Of a stretch of DNA of 64,000 nucleotides, positions 21,373 to 34,526 are shown in pieces. The notes beneath the pieces are model-generated. The model had not been told where the DNA came from and ran no database searches. It saw only the letters and a program-made list of their open reading frames with translations. Made by a program: the position numbers and the translations under genes. Source of the DNA: Rhipicephalus microplus (Eukaryota > Arthropoda > Arachnida > Ixodida > Ixodidae); the NCBI RefSeq assembly GCF_043290135.1, contig NC_134707.1, positions 69,245,906 through 69,309,905 on the forward strand. Direction: 5' to 3'. The first letter of the stretch is position 1; each line of letters opens with the position of its first letter.

Positions 21373-23831
21373 AGTGGTGACCCGGAGAATGCGCTCTTCG
21401 ACGAGCCATTGGCTGCCATGCTCCCGCGACTCTGCCTGCCAGTGCAGCCATTCCAATCACCTACCCGAAAGTATGGTTTATGCAGCTCGACGCCATTCCT
21501 GCGGGGAACGGCGTCAGGGACCAGCCACTGATGCAGACAATTTTTCTTGACGCCCTTCCAGTCACCTCGCTGCCACTTCAAGCTCCAGCCCGCAGTCATA
21601 CAATAACATCTGCTCTGTGGTTCTGGCCTGCTACAGGCTCATTTAGCGCCCGTTTCCATGGTCCCGCAACTTCTCGGTTTCCCGTGAGTCGCAGCAAGCG
21701 GTATCAACCAGCCATCCTCCATGCCTTCACTGCGGTGTACCTGCCCCTGCTACGACTTCTACCTTAGATTCGGTCGCAGTAACACCTAACCCTGCACCTG
21801 ATCATGACGACGAGGTAGAAGACCCACTTACTTCGACTGACTTCATCACCGAGAATTGCGTCAGCTCCTTGGAGCCCGCAAACGCAGCTGCGTCGTACGT
21901 GCCTGCCACTTGCACGTATTCCTCTACCTCCTCAGTCCTAGACAACTCAGGCAGGTCGGGCTCCCTGACGGCAACATCACCGAATGCCTTGTAGCCTGCC
22001 ATGACTACGGATATCATCACACCCGCTATTCGCCCTCCGATCACGAAGGCATCGCCATTGACGATGTCCGTAGGTGACTATCAACCGATTTAATGCGCTG
22101 TACGTCTTGCAAGCAGCCACTACCTTCTACCTTGACGTCTCCCGCTGCTGTAGTTCCTGCCCGCGACATACTACGGCCAAACTTCCGGGATGCTGCTTCT
22201 GTGAGTAAGAAGATGCGCCACAGCGAGTAGCATCGCCAACGCGTGGCTCTCTCGGCTCGTGCTTCGGTTCACTGCTGCGCCAGTAACCCGATTTTTCTTC
22301 ACGCTGCTTCGCCAGTGTCCTTAACAACTGATAAACCCCGTCACATTTAGAGTAGGGGGCTGTTCATCCCAGTAGCTACACTCTGGAGCTGCGAAGCCGC
22401 ACGATACCACCCGTCATGACTGGCAACGCCAACCCATCGGCACCTTCGCTCCAGTTCGTCAACTGCCCTGGCCATCCTAGGCAACGGGACCCGAAGATCT
22501 TCAGCGGGGCAAATAGGACAGACGCAGAAGACTGCCTTGGGCACTACGAACTTGAGAGTGCTAATAGTAAGTGTGGTAAAGCCGACAAGCTGGGCCACGT
22601 CATATTTTATTTGACTGTCGTCACCGAACTGTGGTACAAATTCACAAACACGACTTCTCCGCATGAAGCGTCTTCAATACGTCTTGTTCTGAAGTGTTTT
22701 GTCGGCCAGCTGTCCGCAAGCAGCACGCAGAACAGCGCTTGCGCGTCCGCTCTAAGCAGCACGTCAAAAACTTCACCATTTATATTGAGCACGTCGTCGA
22801 CTTCTGTCGACGTGCGAATGACACCATGCCCGAAGGTGACAAGATCAAACAAATACTGAAGGGCATTGACGATGACCATTCCAAATGCTTTTGGCTAGGA
22901 ATCCAGGCATATTTTATGAGGTCGCCAGTTTATTTCAAAGCTGACCGAAGACTAAGTGGCAGCTTCGTCAACCGCCGAACAGACCGCTTCTTTTCTACTA
23001 CCCACTGAGGCGGACAACTACCCGGCTGCCCCGACGAGCAAGGGCACGTCAGCCAATCTTACGGTAGAACCAAAGCCTTCTGTGTTTCAAGACCATCCTC
23101 CGGAGTCTTTTAAGGGTGACATGATCTCGCAACAATGCACATTAAACTCAGACGTGCCCCTCACCACGGCCCAAGCGTCCACTGCCCTTCCGCGGCGCAT
23201 CGGCCGACCAGTCGCTGTGGACCTGCTTGCCTGCCGTGACCTTCGTGCGCTTCTTCGAGCATGGTGTTTGCACGTCCATCGACTCCGCCACATTCGCCAG
23301 CACAGCAGCCACGTTGCAGTAGTGAGCTTGATATTCCGTCGACGCCTGCGTCCGCATAAGCACAGCTAGCCAACTACTCTTAGTCGACCGCCCTGTTGGC
23401 GCCGTGTGCGTGTCGAAGACTGTGCCGCGACCATTACATTCCAGTCCTCGGTCATCACAGCCCCGCTTTTATTCATCAGACCACTTCGCCTACATCGCCA
23501 ACGCATGTTCTTCAGTGCCTTCTCATGGCACTAGATAGGGGCACCTTTGTAGCCGGGTCCACTCCAACCACTTAATTGCCTCTCGATTTATCCACCGAGT
23601 CACGTGGGACACACGTGTCTATGACCGCAGTCACCCGGCAATTTCTTCTGCGTCCACTGCGTTTCTCCCAATGTCGCCCACCAGGGACCTACTGGTTCCC
23701 GATGGTCCCTTGATGCAAACTCCCCGGACTTTCCAAACGAGAATCTTGTCAATTGTCTTTCATGTAGGTAGTACCTGTAGTTTTTTTTTAAACAAACCTT
23801 CAAATCGCGCAACGTGCTAGGGGAGAACCTC
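21373..23831 (+). pseudogene. LTR retrotransposon internal region with gag remnant
   Basis: Only gag is recognisable. At 22480-22700 the frame gives DPKIFSG, then DAEDCLGHYE and IFYLT, then ELWYKF, the capsid helices of Ty3/gypsy-like gag. The matching continuation (RANDTMPEGDKIKQILKGI) is in a second frame from about 22700, so there is a frameshift. Upstream (21480-22400) is Ser/Pro-rich and crossed by stops. Downstream there is no protease, reverse transcriptase or integrase. At about 2.5 kb between LTRs, this is either a non-autonomous derivative or a deleted copy. Confidence 0.65.
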
Positions 23832-24031
23832 TGTAGCGCCTTCATCATCAGCAGCAATTTCTTGGCCACCGCGCCACGCCTCTCGAACAGTGAGAACAGA
23901 ATGAGCTCACGCGCCAGGCGTGTCATACGCTAGCAGCCGCCAGAGCTCCACTTCGGGCTTGAAATAAAGTGGCGTCGTCTCACGTCTTCACGTCGTCTAA
24001 TGTTTCTCACGTCTCTACTTTAGCCTGCTAC
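23832..24031 (+). repeat. 3' LTR of the decayed gag element
   Basis: Begins tgtagcgccttcatcatcag and ends tagcctgctac. It includes a polyadenylation signal in gaaataaagtggcg and a CT-rich U5-like end. Resemblance to the 5' copy is roughly 70 percent by eye, so the insertion is old. Confidence 0.5.
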
Positions 24032-24109
24032 TGAACGAAAACCACCGCAAGCCCTAGGTTGGAAAAAAAATGGCAGCATATGCACGGAGTGACTGATGGA
24101 GAGTGGGGC

Positions 24110-24300
24110 CAAGCATTCGTCCGTCCATTCTTTCTTGCTTTCGTCCGTTCATGTGTCCGTCTGTGTGACCATTCATGCATCCATTCGCCCGTTTGTGCGT
24201 GTGTCTGTTCGTGCGTTCGTTCATGCATTCGCCTCTGCGTCCGTTGATGCGTCCATCCATGCATCTATCTGTGTGTTCGTTAGTCCATCTATTCAACACT
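24110..24300. repeat. degenerate GTCC/ATCC minisatellite
   Basis: Tandem gtcc, atcc, gttc and gtgc variants are the complement of the tract at 5105-5345. Open frames across it in several phases are artefacts of the short period. Confidence 0.85.
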
Positions 24301-24403
24301 CCAAGTACCACCATCTTGCGTCTTTTCAACGTATATTCTCCATATAGAAGCACCACCATCCAGCGGACATTCCAAGGACTAAACGAGAGGTGGCACACGC
24401 ACA

Positions 24404-25110
24404 CTTTTTTATGGCTTGCGCTTTGAGTCTACTTCCCACCTTTAACCACCTCGAGCTCATGGTACATACTAGTTCACTGTATTCATGGCACTGCGACCCA
24501 ACGCTCGCTAAACCTTTCTAAAACTAAGGAGGTTACGCCCAGCGAGTATAACGTAGCAACCTTTTTCTGTCAGATAGTGCTCAATGTACATGCCAATGGC
24601 TGCTAATGAGAAATGAGAGCCAGAAGAATTCGGCTTTTACTTTCTTACGGCTTGTGCTTCGTATCTACTTCCCATTTTAACCCCCTCGAGTTCATTTATG
24701 GTATATGCCAGTTCACTGTATTTATGGCACTGCGGCCCAACGCTCACTAAACCTTTCTAAAACCAAGAAGGTTACGTCCAGCGAGTCTAACGTAGCAACC
24801 TTTTCCTGCCAAGTAGTGCTCAATGTACATGCCAATGGCTGCTAATGGGAAATGAGAGACAGGAGAATTCGGCTTTTACATTCTTACAGCTTGCGCTTCG
24901 TCTCTACTTCCCACCTTTAACCACGTCGAGTTCATTCATGGTATATACTAGTTCATGGTATTCATGGCACTGTGCCTCACCACTCGCTAAACCTTTCTGA
25001 ATCTAAGGAGGTCACACCCAGCGAGTATAACGTAGCAACCCTTTCTTATCAGATAGTGCTCTATGTGCATGCCAATGGCTGCTAAAGGGGATCGTGGCGT
25101 GCGTGTTAAC
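24404..25110. repeat. tandem array, three units of about 237 bp
   Basis: The landmark tctacttccc occurs at 24428, 24664 and 24903 (spacings 236 and 239). Units share taaccac.tcgag, atggcactg, ctaaacctttct, cagcgagt.taacgtagcaa, and gtacatgccaatggctgcta. The third unit is cut off at ctaaagggg near 25089. No coding content. Confidence 0.9.
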
Positions 25111-25175
25111 TAAAAGCCGAATGCTACTGTCTCTCATTCCCCATTAACAGCCATTGGCATGTACATTGAGCACTA
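25111..25175. repeat. inverted partial copy capping the 237 bp array
   Basis: taaaagccgaatgctactgt through cagccattggcatgtacatt and gagcacta is the reverse complement of the unit's end (tagtgctcaatgtac ... attcggctttta). The array therefore ends in an inverted repeat that could fold with the preceding unit. Confidence 0.85.
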
Positions 25176-25335
25176 TTTTTTTATTGTTCGAAAACGCACA
25201 GAAGAAATCTCTCACCGGCACCACCTTGGAGGTCCACATGTTATACTTGTTACATACTACAACGGCTACGAGGGACGAACGGGTGCCGCTATAAAGCTTC
25301 ACGTCGGTTACTGACTACGGTTTGCAAGTGCTATG

Positions 25336-26023
25336 GACGTCCATGATCGTTCTACGTCAGGGGTGTCCGTCAGTAGGAGTCATGGTGCCCGTCGCGTCTT
25401 GGACGCCTTCGAAGGCACTTGTCTTCGACGTTGTTGTCCCTACCGGGACTAGTGCCAAGACCATCGTTGATGCAACAGCCTAAATAGTCCGCCTCTCAGA
25501 GGTGTGCTGCGTGCAGCATCAGGGGGCTCAAAACTTCCAAGTAACCGGGAAGAGCACGGCATCCATGTTTCTAATCGTCAATGCTGGCTGCCTGGTGACT
25601 GGTGGCGAGTGCGTTCAAGTCGTCCCTGTTGGCCTACAAGTGACCAATGTCGCCTGCCTGTTCCTGCCATCGTTCGTCTCAAACGAAGCTTTAGTCCAAG
25701 CGTTATCCCCTTATGGCAAGGTGCTCACTGTCACCAGTGGTTTGATGAGTGGGCGACGCGGCGCACTCGCTGGAACGCGGTATGTTCGAATGGAGATGAA
25801 CGCCACTAATCCTGTGCCGAGCTACCGGCGCATCTCCGGTCACCGTGCCACGTTCTGCTACGGTGGGCTCCAGCGTGTATGTCGACGATGCTGCTCAGGG
25901 GACCATCTACGAGCCCAGTGCACAACACCGTATTGTGGTCGCTGCGGTGTGAACGGTCACCTTAGTGAAGGATGTGACCCCCCGAGTCGACGCTGCGGGA
26001 ACGGCCACACAACTGTGGTTTGA
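25336..26023 (+). pseudogene. Tx1-like LINE ORF1 remnant with zinc knuckles
   Basis: An RRM-like stretch (LFLPSFVSNEALVQALSPYG) is followed by cysteine/histidine knuckles: CRRCCSGDHLRAQC and CGRCGVNGHLSEGC (C-X2-C-X4-H-X4-C). The same arrangement is intact in the ORF1 at 42994-44340. ORF1 proteins of this group bind the element's RNA. A TAG near 25482 cuts the frame before the knuckles, and the frame is not traceable beyond 26023. It is non-functional. Confidence 0.75.
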
Positions 26024-26849
26024 CCTGTACGCGGCTCTTACATAGATGTTGCCGCTGGTGCCTTTCCACCACTGACATCTGCAACGAAACCAACTACCTA
26101 CTCGGGGGACGCAGAGGAGGTCTCCGACGCTGGGCTGGCCTCACCCCTACAAGTCTCTTCAAACAAAGCGCACAACAAAAGTGCGATTGTCGATGGGCGC
26201 TTGGCACGTCAACCTCCCTGCTGGTGCAGGAATCGTGCGCTTCGAAAGACGCAACGCACTGCCCTGCAAACTGCGTAGGCGTCTCTTCTCTGACGCTACT
26301 TGATGTTCAGTGCACAAATGACCCCAGTTCTCAGGCTGCTGTTGTTGGAGTTGACCATAAGACCCCTGTTATTTCGGGAAACAATGGCGAAAATACCACA
26401 GCCTCTTCTGTTGTGGCCTCTCCGACCACTTCGACATGGCGTAGTACACGTAAAAAATTGCCCACACAAACGTTGCCTACTCTGGCCTGCCCAGATGTGG
26501 ACAGTGTTGCCAGCATCAAGGATGTGGATCCGAGCTTGCCGGCGGCGTAGTCCCTACCTCCACAGGACACGTCTTCGGAAGACGACTTCAGCCTGAAACG
26601 GTATAGTAGCATCGGATTGTCTAACCTTGCCGATTTTGACGTCGACATGGGAGCTCCACGTAAAACTAAGCGAGGGTACACTTCCAGCTTTTACTCCGAT
26701 GAACGCAGTGATGGCCGTGGTAAATCCCAACGGCCCAAAAAACCTCGACCCTCTGCTGGAGGGTCCCACGGTGCGTTGTGATTTGGTTGAGGCAGTGTCC
26801 TCTGGACACTTTCCAGAACACCGTCAAGAACTATGCGTCCAAGTTAGTC
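26024..26849. other. LINE ORF1/ORF2 intervening sequence
   Basis: Probably the C-terminal part of ORF1 and the ORF1-ORF2 junction of the decayed LINE. Long frames exist but change phase and show no motif. Confidence 0.4.
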
Positions 26850-29800
26850 TTTACTTTTCATATAGGCTACTACACTGCATATTTTTTTCATTACACATTC
26901 AGGGTCTTCGCAGTCCGGCAAAGCAGGCTGAAGTGATTAGTGTCGCCCGTGCTGCATGTTGTGATGTTTTGTGCCTCCAGGAAAGAAATTTCTTCTCGCG
27001 ATCCGAAGTGCTTCCTTTTAAACGAAAGTTCAACCTAGATTGTTATTTCTCTTTCGCTACATCTCGTTTTACGAGAGTAGGTATTATTATTTTTAATCGA
27101 GCTCAGCTCTGTTACGGGATCATCAAGCTTTTTGCGATGGCGTGGCCAGGGTTTTGGCTTTAGACTGTAGCTAGTTTTCTCTCAGATTAGGATACTGTGT
27201 CTGTATGGGCCATCTACAGCCGGACAGTCTAATGACCTTTTCAGAGACCTGGATGTGTTTTTTTTCTTGATGGTTGGGATGTGATTCTGATTGGCGACTT
27301 CAACTGCGTTCTAAATACGCGAACCGATGTACAAGGTCCTGGCTGTAGCCAGTATGATTGGAATTCAAGCAAGCTACGACGCCTTGTCCACCACTTTTCA
27401 ATACTGGACGAGCACAATGTAGTGCACGGAAATACCATTGTTTTGACATGGCGACACGGATGATCCTCCAGCAGGCTCGACCGGGCTTATATCCCACCAG
27501 CGTTAGAGGCGTTTGCCTCCAATTTATGGGTTCCGTCCTTCCCACCTTCTCCTGTGTACGTATCTGATCATCGGCCTATTGTCTTGAAGCAGCTCGAAGT
27601 TCCATTTTATTTTTCAGAAAAGCCATGGCGTCTTGATGTCCGCGTTCTGCAGGACGCGTGCTCAAGATCAGGTTTGTCACCCGCAATACGTGTGTCGCTA
27701 ACGGCGTCCGGTCCTGAAGATTGGGATGCGCTTTAAACACAGTGGCGCCTGCGCTGCGCAGTAGAGAGGCGTTTGCTTCATCGACGCGTTTCTGAAGAGC
27801 TCGGTGATACTGCGATGAAGTTACGTATTGCTTTGCGCGCCGAAATGCCTTCTAATCTGATAAGAGCGTGGCATCGTGAACTGCGTGAACGCTTTCAGCG
27901 CTTGACTGCTGCTTCGTTCCTGGCAGCAGCAGCATGGCGCTGTAGACACAACCAGTGTGCACATCCAGAGGTGCTGCGCTACGCGAGACATTCTTTTTTT
28001 GGGCAATCACAGCCATCTGCCTCTATTACAGCCCAAATACCACCTGCGCAGCCGCTCCTACGCGTGATCGAGCTGTTTTCTTGGTGCATTTTGAAGCAAT
28101 GTCGTCTGGGGCCATGCGGACTAACTGTGATGAAACACCGCCAATGCTTAAAAGTTTGAACCGTATTCTTCAAGAAGCTGCGGATTGCCTGCACATCCCT
28201 CCGTCGGCTGAAGAGGTAAAGGCGGCACTGAAATATATGAAATGTGGAACGGCCCCTGGGCCAGACGGTTTTCCTGTTGAGTTTTACTTGACATTTTGGA
28301 ATGAGATTAGTGCTACCTTTACCGTCGTTATCCGGCGATGCTACGAGGACGGTGTCTTTCCATCAAGTTTTTGAAATTGACGCATTGCGCTTATTCCAAA
28401 AGGTGATGCTTCCTCTATCAATCCTGAGGATTGGAGGCCTATCACGCTCCTCAACGTTGACTATGAGGTATTCGCGGCGGTAGCTGTTCCACGTTTGAGG
28501 AGTCTGTTGAACATTCTGGTAGGTCATCACCAGACTTCATCAGTGCTTGGACGATAAATACTTAGCTTGTCATTTACCACACGTGATATCATAGCCTATA
28601 CTAAGTCGTGATCTGCGCGTAGTATCCTTGTGTCTTTGTACCAGGAAAAAGCATTTGACCGACTAGAGCACGTGTATATCCTTAATGTGCTCACAGCCTT
28701 CGGCTTTTCTCATTCGTTTGTGGAAATGAATAAAAAACATACACTGGTCTGAAAAGCACACTAGTTCTGGATGGCTGGGAAACTGCCGCCTTTTCCATAA
28801 CAGGTAGGGTCCGTAAAGGTTGTCTATTGCTTCCTGTGCTATTTGTCCTCAGCCTTGAGCCATATTTGCGTCCTCATGACGCGGATTCACGTGTCTGGGA
28901 TCTTGTGCTTCCTGGTAGCAGTGTCGGGAATTCACAGCTTTTGCTGGTGGTATAACCCTGTATCTTTCAGATGAAGATAGCTTTTCAAGCAGCGTGCGTG
29001 TATTTTCCTAGTATGGAGACAATTCAGGTGCAGCGTTCAACATCTCCGAATCACGGTATTTCTTCGTTGACTCTCCAAACTCCAGGCTTAGCGCCGGTTT
29101 TCCCATTCAGCCGGCTGCGTCCCTTCGTATTTTAGGTATTTTATACAACCGCTACGGCATTTGTGAATCCGTTTGGTTCAACGCTCTCGAAGAAGTAAGA
29201 CTGATAATTCAGGATGCACGGGATTTCGACTTACTGTGTCTTAAACGGAGGTACCTTGCGCAGATTGTATTTTGCGGTAGCATTTGGTACCTTTCTCACG
29301 TCGTGCAACCATCTCACGTATCGTGCGATCACTTCAGTCTGCTTTGTGTTCTTTTTTTTGGTCAGGCGGCACTGAGTTGGTCACTCGTGCGGCACTGCAA
29401 CAGCAGCGTCTCAAGGAGGCTTTGCTTTCCCTTCAGTGTCCATACGCTCTCGGCTGCTGGCACTGCGCTTCCTTTTGCGCCTAGTGCGAAGGTAGGAATC
29501 TCCCGCACGAACGCTTGCACATTACTTTCTGGGTACACACCTTCGGCATTTGGTGCCTAATGTACAACATAACAAGGGGCGGCAGTCAATAACACTTCCT
29601 GCGTTTTATGCAACTACTATTGCATTTTTTCGCCATGTCAGGTCGAGCTGTTCGGGCATAGGTGTTTTGTACAACATAGTTGCTACAACTGCTGCTATGT
29701 TGCTTCCGTTGATCCCCCCAACCCGCCGTGCTTGCTCTAGACGGGTGTTTTGGAGCACGTTAACGGCTTCTTTTCTGCCTGCACACCTCCAAGACTTTAT

Positions 29801-30344
29801 GTGGCGCCTAGGATGGGGTGTGCTTACCACTCTCGACCGCCTCGAAACGTGGAGAATGGTCCAGTCAGCAACATGTCCGAACTGCTCACTTCGGGAAACA
29901 AATCAGCATTTTCTGAGGAATTGTGTCACTGCTCGCGCTTTTTGGAGAGCCGTACATGCCGGATTTCGCTGCCTCAGAGTAAATCGCTTCGTTTCTTCTG
30001 GGCGTTGTTCGCAAGGCCGCTTCGCTCGTCTTCTCATTGTTGCCAGCTCTTTCTGCCTCTGGCGCAACCGCTGCGAGGCGGTTGCAGCGCGCCGCCACCG
30101 CCGCGGGCTCTACCCGATCCTTGAGCGATTGAACTAGGAGCTGCTGTCTGTTTTGTCGGAGGAGCTCTTTTTCTTCGGTGAAGAGGAGTTTCTTCGGCAC
30201 TGGTCTTGCCCTTTTGTGTCTGTCTCTGACGGACGAGTGAAACTTGTTTGTCGGCAGGCCTGCTATTGGGAGGCTGAGTGTCGATGCGCCAGCAGAAATA
30301 GCAAGCCAACATGTAAGTATGCAAAATGTACATATGCATGTTAA
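26850..30344 (+). pseudogene. Tx1-like LINE ORF2 remnant (endonuclease, RT, zf-RVT)
   Basis: Domains appear in order but in changing frames. Endonuclease: IQGLRSPAKQ, LIGDFNCVLNTR (catalytic GDFN kept), YVSDHRPI. Reverse transcriptase: GTAPGPDGFPVEFY, WRPITLLNVDYEVFAA, KGCLLPVLF, and TAFAGGITLYLSDE, where YADD is expected. The C-terminal zinc motif reads CPNCSLRETNQHFLRNC at about 29878-29928. A TAG at 30135-30137 precedes a last open stretch to 30344. Many stops and frameshifts show an old copy. The clade call (L1 superfamily, Tx1-like) rests on the zf-RVT tail and zinc-knuckle ORF1. Confidence 0.8.
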
Positions 30345-32716
30345 ATTTCTGTCTCTTGTTTACCTCGAAATATTTTTTGTGGTTGTGTCTGTGTGAGCCC
30401 TCAAATGTACATGTTTTTTCAACGTCATCTCATATCCTTGTTTATATAAATGACGTCTTTTTTGTCATCATCGTTAGAATATGTCTAAGCAGAAAATGTT
30501 CAGTTGAGTGTTATTGACGTTTGTGAAGTTATATTTTTTCTAAACAAAATGCAGGTTGGTCAACGCGTGCTCGTGACGTTTACTAGGCAATGGTTGAGCT
30601 GGTGTTAATTCTCGAGCTCTTTATGGGACACGATTCTTTTGACGAGATTTCGCGTCGCGGTGTGCAGTGGGTGTTACGTGTGATAAGAAGATGTAAGCTT
30701 GTTAAGCCAACACCTCGTGCTTCTGCTGTCAGCGCCGCAGCGCCTCTCTTGAATTGTTCTCAAAGCACCGCGCGCCAGCTGTATATCTTCTTCCCGGACA
30801 CGGTGAGTTTCGAGTGATCTTGCAAGCGGGCAAAGGTGTACATGAGTGTGTACGCTCGGGTGTATTTTCTCAGAAATTAAATAAACTTAGCTACGTATTG
30901 CCAAGCGGAAAATGCAGAAAAAAGTGCATGCAGCGCGGTGTTTTATTTGCTGCCATGACGGTAGCGTTTGTTCACGTTTACGCTGACCGTACAGCATTCG
31001 ATTTTGCATTGTTTGGGCAGATTCAGGTTCTTTCAGTTTTCTCACACGCACGTGACTACAGTGTTGTTTGCTGTCCTGACCAGATCTACTTGGCTGACCA
31101 TATGGCTAGCTTTGGCTGCCAGAGAGCTGCCAGAGGTCTGAAAATTGAAGATCCCCACTGACAGCGGTAAACAGAATGTTGACGGTTGATGAAACTAATG
31201 AGCGGTAAGGTGCGTCAAAGTTTGTGCATGTAGTGTTGCAGATTCGACCATTGTCACTGGCTATTCCTGACGGAATGATTTCAGACATTCATAAGGCTTC
31301 TTCAACAATGCAGAGTGGTCTGGATTGATCCTAGCTAGCAGCTTTTGTAGGTGTCACTTGAACACAAAAAGAAGCTCAAAAGATATAGGAGACGTTGTGG
31401 GTAGTTTTTTTATACTCATTGAACATTATATTTGATGGTGCAGAGGCTGCTATACAGCTGTATACCTACAGAATCGTCCCTAGAAAAGTTTACAAAAGGG
31501 TATGTTCATCTACTATAGCTTTGATCGTGATAGTGCTCTGTGTTACGCGCACACCAGGAATTTTCGCCTGCCTGTAGTAACAATCTGTTGCTCTGCCAAA
31601 AATCGATCACAGCAGCACAAACTGCAATAGGAAACGCAATGTGTGCAAGCATTTAAAATAAGTTTAGAGTCACACGATTGTCACTACTGTTGCTAGAATT
31701 GACTATTCTTGCTTGTGTCATCCTTAATAGAACAGTTATCAACCACATTACGAAAGACTGACTCGTTCGCAATGAATTCTATTTAGGTCAATCTGCTTCC
31801 ATTAGCTTTATTGGTATTCTTACTGCTCGAAAAGCATCAATTATCGGTGGTTGAGACGCACCACCATCATTTCTCTTTTGTAAGTGCCAAAATTCCTCAT
31901 TATTGCAAAAATCCATCGCTTGGCGACAAAAAAAAGCGTTTTTAGAGTCATGTCTTTATTTTCGTAGGTTTTCAAACACAGATACTTAATTCTGGAACAC
32001 AGGACGTGTCGCATTCTATGAACTGCTCAACAAAAACTGAAAAAGTTAACTTTTTCACCTAAATGAAATACATAACGCTGTTTCGGTAAGAATGTGTTGT
32101 ATAGCTCTTTTCCTAATATTCAGAGTCATTGTGAGTTTTGCCTTTTTTTCTACGTTAGTACATGACCGACTTTTCAAACATCCGGGAGGTTTGCAAAAAA
32201 AAGCAGTGGTGTTGAAACATCCACCTCCTTTTACAATACTTGAAGAAAGTTTGTATTGCCTGGTTTTTAAAACCAACGTTATTACCTAAGGCGTAACACT
32301 ACACATCGCCGCAAGCTCACGTACTAGTTCAGCAACTTATTTAGCTTTCTTCTAATACAGTGACACAAGCAACGAATGAAACTATCGTTTTTGATTGAAG
32401 TATTTCCAGCCAAACACTTGAAAATTATTAAGAAATATATTTTCTTTTAATCAAGCCATGTGTGGACAAGTGTGCCAAGCCTGAAGAAAGTGCCGTTCTG
32501 CGTAGCATTCTTGGTATTCGTTTAGTTTCCTATTTGGTTTCTTTTCTTTTTCTTCTTTCATTAGCGGAGCTTCTAGGCGCCGATTCATGCATTTATGGCA
32601 TCGCTTTCATCATTGCTGAAGAGAGCACCATCGGTTGTGTAACCGATAAGTATGAAATGAACCCAATGGATTTTGAATAAATCAGGATGTGAAAGACTGA
32701 AGATCGAATGATATAT
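30345..32716. other. unassigned spacer
   Basis: The first 200 bp may be the 3' untranslated end of the LINE. Beyond that I see no domain, repeat or splice-bounded exon. A small frame at 32462-32680 has a hydrophobic centre but no recognisable start context or relatives in the window. Confidence 0.4.
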
Positions 32717-32936
32717 GCCGTAGTGGTCTAGTGGCTAAGCTACTCGGCTGCTGATTCGCAGGTCGCAAGAATTAATTCCGGCTGTGGCGGCTGAACTTTC
32801 GATGGAGGCGAAAATGCTTTAGGCCCGTGTGCTCAAATTCGGGTGCACGTTAAGGAACCCTAGATTGTCCAAATTTCCGGAGACCTTCATTATAGCGTCT
32901 CTCATATTCATATGGCAGTTTGGAGAGGTTAAACCC
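32717..32936 (+). mobile_element. full-length SINE, Ruka-like family
   Basis: A box tggtctagtgg at 32724-32734, then the body blocks gatggaggcgaaaatgctt, ggcccgtgtgctca and gggtgcacgtta, and the end tctctcatattcatatgg...gttaaaccc. The B-box region (agaattaattcc) is mutated, so it is a dated copy. No clear target duplication was found. Confidence 0.85.
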
Positions 32937-34526
32937 AACATATAAAAGAAGATCAAATTTAGCCCAAAAACTTGTGCCTTCTGTGTATCCGTACAATATT
33001 CCGCTATACAAATCCGTGCTGATAGTTAAAACCAGTACGCAAAAAAGACCCTACAGAAGCATCAAGTCGAGCATGACGCATAGTTCACGATTTCGTAGAA
33101 AGATGAATAATGACGTTATCGATATCTTACGGAACGCCAAAACACAGTTGGCCAAGCTCCATTATAAAGCTGAGTGCAGCTTTCACGTTAGGCAGTATGA
33201 TATCAGTATTCTTTATTGATTATTGCTTTTTCTCTTTATATCTCTCTTTTCATTTTCTTTCTTTATCTTTGTCGTTGTTTCTCGCTGGCCTCCTCCTTCT
33301 TTCAAGCTTTCTGTATATTTCTTTGTGTCAATTCGATACTCGCTCTTTTTGGTACCGCTTCGCTTTTCTCTTTATCATTCGCTCGATGCTGTGATGTGTT
33401 CTCTCTCACTCTTGTTGCTCTGTTCCTCTACTCTCATATCTGCTGAGCACCTTTCTTTTTTCACCCCCATTTCTATTGTATTTTACACAACTATATGCTA
33501 TATTCTGCTAGCGTGTATGATTCTGAGTATTTGGGATGCTCGCCTACGGATCACGAGTTCGCTGTTTGGAATCCCACCTGTCATAGAGTTTTCAAGTTCT
33601 TAATATTTCCCCCTGTTTTGTTCTTTCTTTATGGCACTTTTTTGTCCGTCACAGTTATTCTTCCTACACTGGACAAATTCAAACAGGTGCCCTGTAAATG
33701 AGACAGAACATCAAAGAGGACTAGAATATCACCTGCCCGTCAAAGATGTTGATCATTACTGTTCATCCTTCGCGGACCATACATAAGTTTAAACAGTGAC
33801 AGTGATAAAAATTCCAGGAAGTGCAACACGCGGACACTGTACTTCATTCTGTTACGGATATGTGTTTCAGCAGAATCAGTTATGTTCCAAACGTCGTGTT
33901 GGACGTGCGTATCGAGCCACATATAATATATCGCTTATGACTACAAGCTACGATTAGCAGGAGCCTAATTTTCACAACAACAGTACCATCGGAATTAAAC
34001 GAACATTTGGTATGTTTCAAGTATATATTTCAGGCGAAACTGCAACAGCTTGCCAGCGCAACAAAAAGGTGGCCCTGTTTTTTTGCACCCACTGTAGTCA
34101 TGCGGTGAGCTGACCTAAAATTCATCTATTTGTGATCCTATATTTGTTCTCTTCTCGTTAGGAGGCGCAACAGGAAGGCCACGTCAGTGGATTAAGAGAT
34201 CAAGATTTCATTTTCTCGCTGGCCTCGAAGGACCGCCAATAACGAGATTTGCTTAATATTGTACGAACATTGCTTACTTTACTAACACCTTGCCCGCATC
34301 AAGATAATCCTTTGAAGTAGTTGTTAGTTTCGCTTCCATTTGTTATTATTATGTAAAGAACCTTAGCAAATCGTGCGAATTCATGAAGTGCTACATGTGC
34401 AAACTCAAGGAAATATAGTAGCATAACTTTTCAATCTCTAAGTATCAATTAAAGAACAAGAAACAAAGCGAAAACGAAATAATGGTTTCAGTATGGCGAA
34501 ATTTTTATCTAATTCTACATACTTAC
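32937..34526. other. unassigned spacer with a pyrimidine-rich tract
   Basis: From about 33217 to 33480 the plus strand is dominated by C and T (ctttttctctttatatctct and similar). This gives three overlapping hydrophobic frames of low credibility. Otherwise AT-rich with no recognised feature. Confidence 0.45.

Noticed and set aside
25290..25310. The plus-strand Tx1-like LINE also inserted into a tRNA-like head (acgtcggt at its 5' flank)
   Set aside because: The match is only about eight bases and no matching duplication was found at the 3' side.
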